The notes beneath the pieces were generated by a model. It made no database searches. It saw nothing but the letters and a program-made list of their open reading frames with translations, and had not been told where the DNA came from. Shown here one piece after another: positions 26,670 to 34,353 of a DNA stretch of 64,000 bases. The stretch spans positions 1 through 64,000 of the forward strand of contig JAILKU010000029.1 of assembly GCA_024693505.1 (NCBI GenBank). Reading direction: 5' to 3'. The translations under genes and the position numbers were made by a program. Every line of letters starts with the position of its first letter. Position 1 is the stretch's first letter. This DNA comes from Bacteroidaceae bacterium. GTDB taxonomy: Bacteria; Bacteroidota; Bacteroidia; Bacteroidales; Bacteroidaceae.

Positions 26670-27830
26670 ATGAAATCATTAAGAAAATTTTTCGATAACA
26701 TCAAGCCCTACGTTGAGGAAGGTGGCAAGTTCCACGCCTTCCGTAGCCTGGTGGACGGATTCGAGACCTTCGCATTCGTGCCGAACCAGACTTCTCGTGC
26801 GGGCAGTGTGAATATCCACGATGCTATCGACAGCAAGCGCATCATGAGCCTGGTAGTCATCGCACTCCTGCCCGCCTTGCTTTTCGGTATGTACAACGTG
26901 GGATACCAGAACTATGCAGCTGCCGGCACGCTGGCCAGTGCATCCTTCTGGGAAATCTTTGGATTCGGTTTCCTGGCTGTGCTGCCTAAGATTATCGTCA
27001 GCTATGTAGTGGGCCTCGGCATCGAGTTCGTGGTGGCTCAGTGGAAGGGCGAGGAGATTCAGGAGGGCTTCCTGGTTTCCGGTATCCTCATTCCCATGAT
27101 CATTCCCGTCAACACGCCGCTCTGGATGCTGGCTATTGCCGTGGCCTTCAGCGTGATTCTGGCCAAGGAAATCTTCGGCGGTACGGGTATGAACATCTTC
27201 AATCCTGCTTTGGTGACCCGTGCTTTCCTGTTCTTCAGCTATCCCAGTGTGATGACGGGCGACGATAATGTATGGGTAGCACAGCGCACCATCTTCGGTC
27301 TGGGTAACAACCTGCCCGATACCTATGCCGCTGCCACTCCCCTTGGCGATGCTGCCCTGGGTCAGCCCCTTGCCGACCAGTGTGCAGCCATTACCGGTCT
27401 GATTCCCGGTTCCATTGGCGAGACCAGTGTGATTGCCATTGCCCTGGGTGCCCTGCTGTTGCTCTGGACCGGTGTGGCCAGTTGGAAGACGATGCTGAGC
27501 GTCTTTGTCGGAGGCGGCCTGACTGCTGCTTTTTTCAATCTGCTGGGCCTGACGCCTCTCACCTGGATTGACCATATCGTGCTGGGCGGCTTCTGCTTCG
27601 GTGCCGTATTCATGGCTACCGACCCCGTGACCAGTGCCCGCACCGAGTGTGGCAAGTACGTCTATGGTTTTCTGATCGGACTTGTGGCTGTAATGGTACG
27701 CGTCCTGAACCCCGGTTTCCCCGAGGGCATGATGCTGGCCATTCTGCTTATGAACGTGTTCGCTCCGCTGATTGACTACTGCTTCGTGCAGAGCAATATC
27801 AACAAGCGTGCTAAACGTGCAACCAAATAA
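26670..27830 (+). CDS. nqrB: Na+-translocating NADH:quinone reductase subunit B
   Basis: A 386-residue integral membrane subunit with about 10 helices. It carries riboflavin and covalent FMN and forms part of the sodium channel. Conserved segments are GGTGMNIFNPALVTRAFLFF and GAVFMATDPVTSARTECGKY. The FMN-threonine region reads DTYAAATPLGD near residue 220; the canonical signature is D-G-x-(S/T)-G-A-T, so the threonine is kept but the serine-glycine pair is replaced by two alanines. The spacing to nqrC is 18 bp and contains a strong ribosome-binding site. Confidence 0.96.
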   Translation: MKSLRKFFDNIKPYVEEGGKFHAFRSLVDGFETFAFVPNQTSRAGSVNIHDAIDSKRIMSLVVIALLPALLFGMYNVGYQNYAAAGTLASASFWEIFGFGFLAVLPKIIVSYVVGLGIEFVVAQWKGEEIQEGFLVSGILIPMIIPVNTPLWMLAIAVAFSVILAKEIFGGTGMNIFNPALVTRAFLFFSYPSVMTGDDNVWVAQRTIFGLGNNLPDTYAAATPLGDAALGQPLADQCAAITGLIPGSIGETSVIAIALGALLLLWTGVASWKTMLSVFVGGGLTAAFFNLLGLTPLTWIDHIVLGGFCFGAVFMATDPVTSARTECGKYVYGFLIGLVAVMVRVLNPGFPEGMMLAILLMNVFAPLIDYCFVQSNINKRAKRATK

Positions 27831-27834
27831 AGTG

Positions 27835-27842
27835 AAGGAGGA
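27835..27842 (+). promoter_or_regulatory. Strong Shine-Dalgarno site of nqrC
   Basis: AAGGAGGA ends 6 bases before the ATG at 27849. Such strong sites are uncommon in Bacteroidetes. Confidence 0.8.
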
Positions 27843-27848
27843 ACGGTT

Positions 27849-28592
27849 ATGAATTTATCTAAGTTAAAGGAAACAAATACCTACATTATCATCTACGCAA
27901 CCGTGATGGTAATCATCGTGGCCTTCCTGCTGGCTTTCATCTCGTCTGCACTGAAACCCACTCAGGACGCCAATGTTTTGCGTGATACGAAGAATCAGAT
28001 TCTGATTTCACTGAACCTTACAGGCCTTAAGGGCGAAGCTGTCGACCGCAAGTTTGCCGAGGTTGTCACCGACACCATCCAGGTGGACGACAAGGTGGTC
28101 TATCAGGCTTCCGTCGAGGGTGCCACAAAGTATGTCCTGCCCGTCAAGGGGCGCGGTCTATGGGGCGGCCTATGGGGCTATATCTCTGTTGACGAAGACA
28201 AGCAGCACGTCTATGGCACATACTTCGACCATGAGAGTGAGACAGCCGGCCTGGGTGCCCGCATCAAGGAGCGCTGGTTCCAGGAGCAGTTCAACGGCAA
28301 GCCCATCTTTACCGATAATCCACAGCAGGTTGCCCTGACCGTGGTGAAGAAGGGACAGTCGAAGGCTGAGACCGAGATTGACGGCGTTACCGGCGCCACC
28401 CTCACCAGCAATGGTGTGGCCGATATGGTTACCAACGGCCTGCAGTCCTACATCGGATTTCTTGCCGGCGGTCAGGCCTCCGGCTGCAAGAAGCCCTTAA
28501 ATGAGCGCTGCGGCCGCTGCAAGGCAGGCATGGCTTGTCCCGAGGGCGAGAGCTGTGAAGCAGAGTCATGTACTGAAGTTGAACAAAATTAA
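27849..28592 (+). CDS. nqrC: Na+-translocating NADH:quinone reductase subunit C with cysteine-rich tail
   Basis: A 247-residue subunit with one N-terminal membrane helix (residues about 11-33) and a periplasmic domain that holds covalent FMN. The ApbE flavinylation motif DGVTGATLTS is intact, and the acceptor threonine is residue 184. After the usual end of the FMN domain the protein continues about 35 residues with six cysteines (GCKK, RCGRC, MACPEG, ESC, ESC). I do not recall such a tail in typical NqrC. It could bind metal or form disulfides in the periplasm, but no experiment supports this. The frame is continuous and the nqrD ribosome site follows directly. Confidence 0.95.
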   Translation: MNLSKLKETNTYIIIYATVMVIIVAFLLAFISSALKPTQDANVLRDTKNQILISLNLTGLKGEAVDRKFAEVVTDTIQVDDKVVYQASVEGATKYVLPVKGRGLWGGLWGYISVDEDKQHVYGTYFDHESETAGLGARIKERWFQEQFNGKPIFTDNPQQVALTVVKKGQSKAETEIDGVTGATLTSNGVADMVTNGLQSYIGFLAGGQASGCKKPLNERCGRCKAGMACPEGESCEAESCTEVEQN

Positions 28593-28597
28593 AGTAT

Positions 28598-28602
28598 GGA
28601 GG
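28598..28602 (+). promoter_or_regulatory. Strong Shine-Dalgarno site of nqrD
   Basis: GGAGG ends 7 bases before the ATG at 28610. Confidence 0.8.
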
Positions 28603-28609
28603 ATAGAAT

Positions 28610-29236
28610 ATGAGTAAACTGTTTTCAAGCGAGAATAAGGAAGTATTCCTGAATCCGTTGAATGCGAACAATCCCATTGCTGTCCAGGTGCTGGGTATCT
28701 GTTCGGCACTGGCTGTGACGAGCCAGCTGGAGCCCGCCATCGTGATGGGTCTCAGCGTGACGGTGATTACGGCCTTCTCGAACGTGATTATTTCACTGCT
28801 GCGCAATACCATTCCCAACCGCATCCGCATTATCGTGCAGTTGGTTGTCGTGGCTGCGTTGGTGACGATTGTCAGCCAGATCCTGAAGGCATACGTCTAT
28901 GACGTGAGTGTTGCGCTCAGCGTCTATGTCGGCCTGATCATCACCAACTGTATCCTGATGGGCCGCCTCGAGGCCTTTGCCATGCAGAACGGTCCATGGG
29001 AGAGCTTCCTGGACGGTGTCGGCAACGGACTCGGCTATGCGCTGATCCTGGTCATTGTGGGCTTTGTGCGCGAGCTCTTCGGCTTCGGCACGTTGTTCGG
29101 CTTCCAGGTCATCCCCGACATTTGCTACGAGTGGGGCTATCAGAACAACGGCATGATGACGATGCCTGCCATGTCGCTGATCATCGTAGGTTGTGTAATC
29201 TGGGCACATCGCTCAATAAATAAGGAGGAGAAGTAA
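28610..29236 (+). CDS. nqrD: Na+-translocating NADH:quinone reductase subunit D
   Basis: A 208-residue polytopic subunit with six membrane helices, homologous to RnfE/NqrE. With NqrE it coordinates an intramembrane iron centre through conserved cysteines; one lies in [17 protein letters not shown]. The N-terminus [21 protein letters not shown] also contains the matching cysteine motif. It sits between nqrC and nqrE with 1 bp between its stop and the nqrE ATG. Confidence 0.97.
   Translation: MSKLFSSENKEVFLNPLNANNPIAVQVLGICSALAVTSQLEPAIVMGLSVTVITAFSNVIISLLRNTIPNRIRIIVQLVVVAALVTIVSQILKAYVYDVSVALSVYVGLIITNCILMGRLEAFAMQNGPWESFLDGVGNGLGYALILVIVGFVRELFGFGTLFGFQVIPDICYEWGYQNNGMMTMPAMSLIIVGCVIWAHRSINKEEK
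29222..29230 (+). promoter_or_regulatory. Strong Shine-Dalgarno site of nqrE, inside nqrD
   Basis: AAGGAGGAG lies within the last codons of nqrD and ends 7 bases before the nqrE ATG at 29238. Confidence 0.8.
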
Positions 29237-29237
29237 T

Positions 29238-29867
29238 ATGGAACACATGATTAGTTTGTTTGTCCGCTCCATCTTTGTGGACAATATGATTTTCGCCTTC
29301 TTCCTGGGTATGTGCTCATATCTGGCCGTATCCAAGACGGTGAAGACTTCGTTAGGACTGGGCGTTGCAGTCACCTTCGTGCTGCTCATCACAGTCCCTG
29401 TGAATTATGCCCTGCAGACCTATGTGCTCGGTCCCGATGCCCTGGTCGAGGGTGTTGACCTCACCTTCCTGGCCTTCATCCTCTTCATTGCCGTCATCGC
29501 TGCCATCGTGCAGCTGGTCGAGATGATCGTCGAGAAGTTCAGCCCCTCGCTCTATGCAGCGCTGGGCATCTTCCTGCCTCTGATAGCCGTGAACTGCGCC
29601 ATCATGGGCGCCTCGCTGTTCATGCAGCAGCGCGTTCAGATGGATCCCGCCATCAGCACTCAGGCCATTGGCGGCTTCGGCGATGCCATAGCCTATGCCC
29701 TGGGCAGCGGAATCGGCTGGCTCCTGGCCATCGTGGGCCTGGCTGCCATTCGCGAGAAGATGGCCTATGCCGATGTTCCCAAGCCCCTGAAGGGACTGGG
29801 CATCACCTTCATCACCGTAGGCCTGATGGCAATGGCATTTATGTGTTTCAGTGGACTTAACATCTAA
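29238..29867 (+). CDS. nqrE: Na+-translocating NADH:quinone reductase subunit E
   Basis: A 209-residue six-helix membrane subunit paired with NqrD. The cysteine motifs for the intramembrane iron centre are in [13 protein letters not shown] and [18 protein letters not shown]. Length is typical. Start [20 protein letters not shown] is conserved in the family. The gap to nqrF is 20 bp with a strong ribosome-binding site. Confidence 0.97.
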   Translation: MEHMISLFVRSIFVDNMIFAFFLGMCSYLAVSKTVKTSLGLGVAVTFVLLITVPVNYALQTYVLGPDALVEGVDLTFLAFILFIAVIAAIVQLVEMIVEKFSPSLYAALGIFLPLIAVNCAIMGASLFMQQRVQMDPAISTQAIGGFGDAIAYALGSGIGWLLAIVGLAAIREKMAYADVPKPLKGLGITFITVGLMAMAFMCFSGLNI

Positions 29868-29872
29868 AGAGT

Positions 29873-29880
29873 AGGAGGAA
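29873..29880 (+). promoter_or_regulatory. Strong Shine-Dalgarno site of nqrF
   Basis: AGGAGGAA ends 7 bases before the ATG at 29888. Confidence 0.8.
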
Positions 29881-29887
29881 TTAGACA

Positions 29888-31162
29888 ATGGATATGAATT
29901 TGATTTTGACGAGCATTGCTGTATTCCTGGTAATCATAATTGCCCTGGTTATCATCCTGCTCGTAGCTAAGAAGTATTTGTCGCCCAGCGGCAATGTGAA
30001 CGTAACGATCAACGGTAAGGACACGCTTTCCGTAGGGCAGGGCAGCAGCCTGCTGAGCACCCTGTCGCAGGAGGGCATCTTCCTGCCCAGCGCCTGCGGC
30101 GGCAAGGGTTCCTGCGGACAGTGCAAGGTACAGGTCGTAGAGGGCGGTGGCGAGATTCTCGACTCCGAGAAGGGCCACTTCACCCGCAAGCAGGTCAAGG
30201 ACCACTGGCGCCTGGGATGCCAGTGCAAGGTGAAGGGCGACCTGAAGATTCATGTGGACGACTCTGTGCTCGGCGTCAAGGAATGGGAGTGCACCGTGCT
30301 CTCCAACAAGAACGTCGCCAGCTTCATCAAGGAGTTCAAGGTGGCTCTGCCTCCAGGCGAGCACATGGACTTCGAGCCCGGCAGCTACGCACAGATTAAG
30401 ATCCCCTGCTACGACATCGACTACAACCGCGACTTCGACAAGGCCGACATCGGCGAGCTCTATGTACCCACCTGGGAGAAGTTCGGCATCTTCGGACTCA
30501 AGCAGAAGAACGAGGTGCCCACCATCCGCGCCTATTCGATGGCCAACTACCCCGACGAGGGCGACATCATCACCCTCACCGTCCGCATCGCCACACCGCC
30601 CTTCAAGCCCAAGGACCAGGGTCCCGGCTTCATGGACGTGCCCTGCGGCATAGCCTCGACGTACATCTTCTCGCTCAAGCCCGGCGACAAGTGCCTGATG
30701 AGCGGCCCCTACGGCGAGTTCCGTCCCGTCTACGACAGCAAGCGCGAGATGATATGGGTCGGCGGCGGTGCCGGTATGGCTCCCCTGCGTGCCCAGATCA
30801 TGCACATGCTCAAGACGCGCCAGTGCCGCGACCGCGAGATGCACTACTTCTACGGTGCGCGCGCCATCGACGAGGTGTTCTTCATGGAGGACTTCCTCGA
30901 GCTGGAGAAAGAGTTCCCCAACTTCCACTTCCACCTGGCACTCGACCGTCCCGACCCGAAGGCCGACAGCCTGGGCGTGAAGTACACTCCGGGCTTCATC
31001 GCTCCCGTGATGGGCGACACTTACCTGAAGCAGCACGAGGCGCCCGAGGACATCGAGTACTACCTGTGCGGACCTCCAATGATAGCAAAGACCGTGCTCG
31101 ACCTGCTGCATAGCCTGGGCGTCGAGGACGACATGATTCGCTTCGACAACTTTGGCGGTTAG
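29888..31162 (+). CDS. nqrF: Na+-translocating NADH:quinone reductase subunit F
   Basis: A 424-residue electron-entry subunit. One N-terminal membrane helix (about 5-27) is followed by a plant-type [2Fe-2S] domain with cysteines in ACGGKGSCGQCK (about 69, 75, 78) and LGCQCK (about 110). The FAD site is RAYSMANYP (about 214-222), and the NADH site includes GGGAGMAPLRAQ (about 292) and YYLCGPPMI. It ends in DNFGG. Codon usage is strongly GC-ending, as expected for high expression. The last 18 bp of the gene and its flank are duplicated 75 bp downstream. Confidence 0.97.
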   Translation: MDMNLILTSIAVFLVIIIALVIILLVAKKYLSPSGNVNVTINGKDTLSVGQGSSLLSTLSQEGIFLPSACGGKGSCGQCKVQVVEGGGEILDSEKGHFTRKQVKDHWRLGCQCKVKGDLKIHVDDSVLGVKEWECTVLSNKNVASFIKEFKVALPPGEHMDFEPGSYAQIKIPCYDIDYNRDFDKADIGELYVPTWEKFGIFGLKQKNEVPTIRAYSMANYPDEGDIITLTVRIATPPFKPKDQGPGFMDVPCGIASTYIFSLKPGDKCLMSGPYGEFRPVYDSKREMIWVGGGAGMAPLRAQIMHMLKTRQCRDREMHYFYGARAIDEVFFMEDFLELEKEFPNFHFHLALDRPDPKADSLGVKYTPGFIAPVMGDTYLKQHEAPEDIEYYLCGPPMIAKTVLDLLHSLGVEDDMIRFDNFGG

Positions 31163-31239
31163 TGAGTGCAGAGCCAAACTTGTTTGAGCTATGCCGAGCG
31201 TAGCCAAATAGTCGCTGAAGGCAACTACGGCGGTTAGTG
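31147..31239. repeat. Duplicated nqrF 3' end flanking a short palindromic segment
   Basis: An 18-bp sequence spanning the last codons and stop of nqrF (31147-31164, CAACTTTGGCGGTTAGTG) recurs at 31222-31239 with two mismatches. The 57 bp between contain the palindrome CAAACTTGTTTG (31175-31186) and the interrupted inverted repeat GCTA...TAGC. This could be the trace of an insertion or a dispersed repeat. Confidence 0.7.
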
Positions 31240-31255
31240 TACAGGATAAGACGAG

Positions 31256-31280
31256 AGACGGGTTTCGGCCCGTCTTTTGT
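31256..31280 (+). terminator. Terminator of the nqr operon
   Basis: AGACGGG (31256-31262) pairs with CCCGTCT (31269-31275) around a 6-base loop and is followed by TTTTGT. Confidence 0.88.
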
Positions 31281-31293
31281 CGTTAAAGACACT

Positions 31294-31333
31294 GATGCCC
31301 TTGATAAAGCCCTGCCTTCGTGATGGAAGAAGG
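31294..31333. repeat. First copy of a duplicated hairpin motif
   Basis: GATAAAGCCCTGCC begins a sequence that folds on itself (CTGCCTTC with GAAGGGCAG) and is related to the hairpin at 31589-31625. Together the two copies flank about 260 bp. Confidence 0.55.
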
Positions 31334-31919
31334 GCAGCGGGCGCTGGAAGCATATAGAGAGCTGGTAAGGTTAATGGGAGGCGGCAAAAATAAGTCAACC
31401 TCTGCTGACCCAGTACCGAGCGAAACATCGCCTTTCAAAGCCGGCTTCACAGCAGAAGTTGACACTGCAAAGGTAGCAAAAAATCTTGAATTGCTAATAG
31501 AAAAGCCCAAAAAATATACAAAAGAACAGAAAAAAGGTTTCATAGAAGACCTCGCAAAGGTATTACGCACAAGGCGATATAGCTCAAAGATAAAGCCCCG
31601 CCCTCGAGATGAGGACAGGGCTTTTTCTGTGTACTCCAGAGACGTGAAGACTGGCCTGATCACCACCCGCCGCATCATCTTCACCCCCAGCGTGGACCTC
31701 CGCAACGTATTGGCTGACACCAGCATCCAGATCACCTGTCTCGACGAGGACGGTACTGTGCTGAAGCGCGTCACCTCCGACGATGACGGCACGGTGGAGG
31801 ACAACGAGGAGGACGGCGACAACCAGGGCGGTCAGAGCAATCAGGGCACTCAGAACAATCAGAGTAATCCGGATAATCCGAGCGACCCTGGGGACGATCC
31901 CGACAACGGCATGGAATAG
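31323..31919 (+). CDS. Doubtful ORF with HU-like C-terminal fragment and Asn/Gly/Asp-rich tail
   Basis: A 198-residue frame. The N-terminal half (to about residue 85) is lysine-rich and unassigned. It is separated from the rest by DNA forming a terminator-like hairpin (31592-31622). The segment TGLITTRRIIFTPSVDLRNV resembles the C-terminal strand of the HU-HIG DNA-binding proteins of Bacteroidetes. A low-complexity acidic tail (NQGGQSNQGTQNNQSNPD) follows. No signal peptide or promoter is seen. The first half may be spurious and the second the remnant of an HU-like gene. A minus-strand frame over the same bases (31283-31822) looks less protein-like. Confidence 0.35.
   Translation: MEEGQRALEAYRELVRLMGGGKNKSTSADPVPSETSPFKAGFTAEVDTAKVAKNLELLIEKPKKYTKEQKKGFIEDLAKVLRTRRYSSKIKPRPRDEDRAFSVYSRDVKTGLITTRRIIFTPSVDLRNVLADTSIQITCLDEDGTVLKRVTSDDDGTVEDNEEDGDNQGGQSNQGTQNNQSNPDNPSDPGDDPDNGME
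31589..31625 (+). terminator. Terminator-like hairpin inside the doubtful ORF
   Basis: AAAGCCCCGCCCTC pairs imperfectly with GAGGACAGGGCTTT and is followed by TTTCTG. It looks like an intrinsic terminator lying in frame within the ORF at 31323-31919, and it is similar to the hairpin at 31294-31333. Confidence 0.5.
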
Positions 31920-31972
31920 GGTTCACCCCAGCCCCTCCTTAGGGATGGCTCAGCCAGATGAAATGCAAGTAT

Positions 31973-32005
31973 GTGTGCCCCGACTCATCGCGAGCCGGGG
32001 CGCAC
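31973..32005. terminator. Hairpin between the doubtful ORF and the HTH regulator
   Basis: GTGTGCCCCG (31973-31982) pairs with CGGGGCGCAC (31996-32005), a strong 10-bp stem. It lies between convergent gene ends and may serve both, although no clear T-run follows. Confidence 0.6.
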
Positions 32006-32054
32006 GCTATTGTATAATCAACATGGGTAAATGTTATTATACGTTGTTGCTCTT

Positions 32055-32345
32055 TCAGCCCAGATGCAGGTAGTCCTGCAGGGCTTCAACGTACTGGCGG
32101 AAGGCTTCGATGCCCTTGGGCGTGATGCGGCACAGGGTGCAGGGACGCCTGCCTTTGTAGGTCTTCTCCACCTCGATGTAGCCAGCTGCCGACAGCTTTT
32201 CTATCTGCACGCTCAGGTTGCCCGCCGTTGCGCCCGTCTGCTCCCTGATGTAGGGGAACTCGGCCTCTTCAATGTCGATGAGCATGGACATTACCGCCAG
32301 GCGCAGTTCGGAGTGGAGTAGTGGATCCAGTGGTTTGAAGTTCAT
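32055..32345 (-). CDS. Winged-helix transcriptional regulator (HTH_34/MarR-like)
   Basis: A 96-residue DNA-binding protein. It begins MNFKPLDPLLHSELRLAVMS and contains the recognition region GATAGNLSVQIEKLSAAGYI followed by the wing VEKTYKGRRPCTLCRITPKG, the pattern of small transcriptional regulators of the HTH_34 group (PF13601). It starts 18 bp after the stop of the membrane-protein gene on the same strand. Such pairs usually form an autoregulated unit. The target is inferred to be its own operon. Confidence 0.9.
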   Translation of the reverse strand: MNFKPLDPLLHSELRLAVMSMLIDIEEAEFPYIREQTGATAGNLSVQIEKLSAAGYIEVEKTYKGRRPCTLCRITPKGIEAFRQYVEALQDYLHLG

Positions 32346-32363
32346 AGGTCTGTCCTCCCGCTC

Positions 32364-32996
32364 TTATTTGTTCTGATAATAGATCACCAGGCCCGGTATG
32401 ATGAGTCCCACGACGGCTACGGCAGCCATCACGTAGAGCTGTTCTGCCCATGGATAGTGCAGCGCCAGGAAGAAGCCGCCCAGTCCGGCGATGAAGCCGC
32501 AGACCTGTACGATGCGGTTCCTGATGACGCTTCCCATAATCGTGGAGGCGATGCCGAAGCAGAGCGAGATGATGCTGGTGATGTTGATGTAGGCGTATCC
32601 CTCGTGAATGCCCGGCTTCAGGCTTATCGCAGGCAGCAGACCGCATCCGTAGAGGCCGAGGACGAAGCCCATGACGCCCATGAAGGCGCCGAAGGTGCCC
32701 CAGACCTGGCTGATGGTCCTGCCGACGAATGTGGTGGGTACGGGTTCCCGGTGGCGGCCAATGACGCGCTCGCCCAGGTATCCGACTATCCACATCACCG
32801 CCCACAGGGCATTCCATGCCGGTCCGCCGTGCTGCTTCCACAGGTAGGCAATCAGAAAGGCAAAGAAGACGACGCATGAACCCCACCAGACGAGGGACCA
32901 TGACGAGTTGCGCGTAATGGTGCGCTGGCTCCGTTCAATTGATTCGCGAATGATCTCAAGGCTGCGCTCGGCAGTCAAATTCTCTTTTGTTTCCAT
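32364..32996 (-). CDS. Integral membrane protein partnered with the HTH regulator
   Basis: A 210-residue protein. The soluble N-terminus METKENLTAERSLEIIRESI leads into five or six hydrophobic helices (residues about 33-55, 62-75, 92-115, 128-150, 160-180 and 185-205). No enzyme motif is visible. The ATG at 32996 is preferred over an upstream in-frame ATG at 33107, whose extra residues are highly charged and unlike a membrane-protein start. The promoter at 33191-33222 would permit either. It precedes the winged-helix gene by 18 bp. Confidence 0.85.
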   Translation of the reverse strand: METKENLTAERSLEIIRESIERSQRTITRNSSWSLVWWGSCVVFFAFLIAYLWKQHGGPAWNALWAVMWIVGYLGERVIGRHREPVPTTFVGRTISQVWGTFGAFMGVMGFVLGLYGCGLLPAISLKPGIHEGYAYINITSIISLCFGIASTIMGSVIRNRIVQVCGFIAGLGGFFLALHYPWAEQLYVMAAVAVVGLIIPGLVIYYQNK

Positions 32997-33190
32997 TTTT
33001 AGTTCAGTTTTTCTCTTACGCGCGAACATTATTATATTATATGTCCTGAAGGATGATCTTGATTTTTCCCGGTCATTTCCCTGTTCGCGTTCCGTTTGAT
33101 TTAACACTTCGGTTGATAAACTCTCGTTTTTGGACTCTCCGCCCTCCTGCAGAAAGAGCAGAAAAGTCCTTTGTGCTTCGAATCACGGTG

Positions 33191-33222
33191 CAAAGTTAAA
33201 CAAGTTTATAATATAAACCAAA
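33191..33222 (-). promoter_or_regulatory. Bacteroidetes promoter of the membrane protein-regulator pair
   Basis: Minus strand: TTTG (33222-33219), 20-bp spacer, TAACTTTG (33198-33191). The leader to the ATG at 32996 would be about 190 bases. Within the 461 bp between the two divergent genes (32997-33457) I see only this promoter and the one at 33366-33398. Confidence 0.78.
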
Positions 33223-33365
33223 TTATTTTGCAAATATTTGTGCTAATTACGCGATTTTTTTTGTGTTTCTTCATCTTTTTATGTTTTTTGGGGCGTATCG
33301 GGTAGTCTTAAGCCGGCTTAATAAACGCTCTATAATGTTATTTATAGTTAATAATGAAGCCGATG

Positions 33366-33398
33366 TTTGGCATCTTACGGAGAATTGTTGTAACTTTA
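33366..33398 (+). promoter_or_regulatory. Promoter of the Bax inhibitor-1 family gene
   Basis: TTTG at 33366-33369, a 21-bp spacer and TAACTTTA at 33391-33398. The last base departs from the consensus G. Confidence 0.6.
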
Positions 33399-33457
33399 CA
33401 CGCTGAAAGGGTATTATCCGCCCGTTTTGTAGAAACAATTTAAAGAATTTAGGAAAT

Positions 33458-34171
33458 ATGAACGATTACAGTTATCTGGAACAAGAAGAGTCGATGGGCC
33501 TTTCGAGGTCTTTCTCCGTGCTGATGCGCAACGTCTATACGTGGATGGCGCTGGGTCTGCTCATGACGGCGCTCACATCCCTGATCGTGGTGCGCGACGA
33601 GAACCTGTTGTACACCATAGCCACCCGTCCGCCACTCATGTGGGGCCTGCTGATTGCCGAGCTGGCGATGGTGCTGATACTCTCGGTGCGGATCATGAAG
33701 ATGTCCTTCCCCGTGGCTGGACTGATGTTTGCGGCTTATGCAATCCTGAACGGCCTGACGATGGCGTTCATCTTCGCCGTCTATACGGCTGAGAGCATAG
33801 CCACCACGTTCTTCATCACGGCGGGAACGTTTGCCGGAATGTCGGTGCTGGGCTACACCATAAAGCGCGACCTCTCGCAGGTGGGGCGCATCCTCTACAT
33901 GCTGCTCATCGGCCTGATTATCGCCACGATCGTGAACATCTTCATGAAGAGCAGCGGCCTGGGCATGATCCTGAACTACCTGGGCGTACTCATCTTCGTG
34001 GGGCTAACGGCCTACGACACCCAGAAGATCAAGAACATGCTGATGATGTACAGCGAGGCAGGCGTGACCGACGAGACAAACAAGCTCGCCCTGCTGGGCA
34101 GCCTGAGTCTGTACCTGGACTTCGTCAACCTCTTCCTCTACCTGTTGAGGTTCTTTGGAAACAGGCGTTAA
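33458..34171 (+). CDS. Bax inhibitor-1 / YccA family membrane protein
   Basis: A 237-residue protein with seven hydrophobic helices. After the short soluble start MNDYSYLEQEESMGLSRSFS comes VLMRNVYTWMALGLLMTALT, the family's first-helix signature. The C-terminal signature is NYLGVLIFVGLTAYDTQKIK, and the last helix ends in SLYLDFVNLFLYLLRFFG. BI-1/UPF0005 members form calcium or proton leak channels in some organisms; in bacteria the role is largely unknown. It has its own promoter and is followed by an independent gyrA promoter. Confidence 0.95.
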   Translation: MNDYSYLEQEESMGLSRSFSVLMRNVYTWMALGLLMTALTSLIVVRDENLLYTIATRPPLMWGLLIAELAMVLILSVRIMKMSFPVAGLMFAAYAILNGLTMAFIFAVYTAESIATTFFITAGTFAGMSVLGYTIKRDLSQVGRILYMLLIGLIIATIVNIFMKSSGLGMILNYLGVLIFVGLTAYDTQKIKNMLMMYSEAGVTDETNKLALLGSLSLYLDFVNLFLYLLRFFGNRR

Positions 34172-34266
34172 GCGACAGCTGCCCTTGCAGTACGCCGTGG
34201 GGGCCTTATTCTTAGCGGGACGCTATTGCAAAATTGCTCCAAATACGTATAAAAAACAGCCAATTT

Positions 34267-34298
34267 TTTGCATATCTCTCGAAAATGGGCTATCTTTG
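34267..34298 (+). promoter_or_regulatory. Bacteroidetes promoter of gyrA
   Basis: TTTG at 34267-34270, a 20-bp spacer and TATCTTTG at 34291-34298 match the consensus. The leader is about 49 bases. Confidence 0.83.
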
Positions 34299-34353
34299 TG
34301 CCAAAAATCGGGAAAATCCCGCTAATTAGGAAACTTATACTATTCAATTAAAA

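Noticed and set aside
29864-31207. Minus-strand frame of 447 codons opposite nqrF
   Set aside because: Explained by the GC-ending codon usage of nqrF; the plus frame has the full [2Fe-2S] and FAD motifs.
31283-31822. Minus-strand frame of 179 codons in the hairpin-rich spot
   Set aside because: Serine-rich composition without domains. The plus-strand frame at least contains an HU-like segment, though it too is doubtful.
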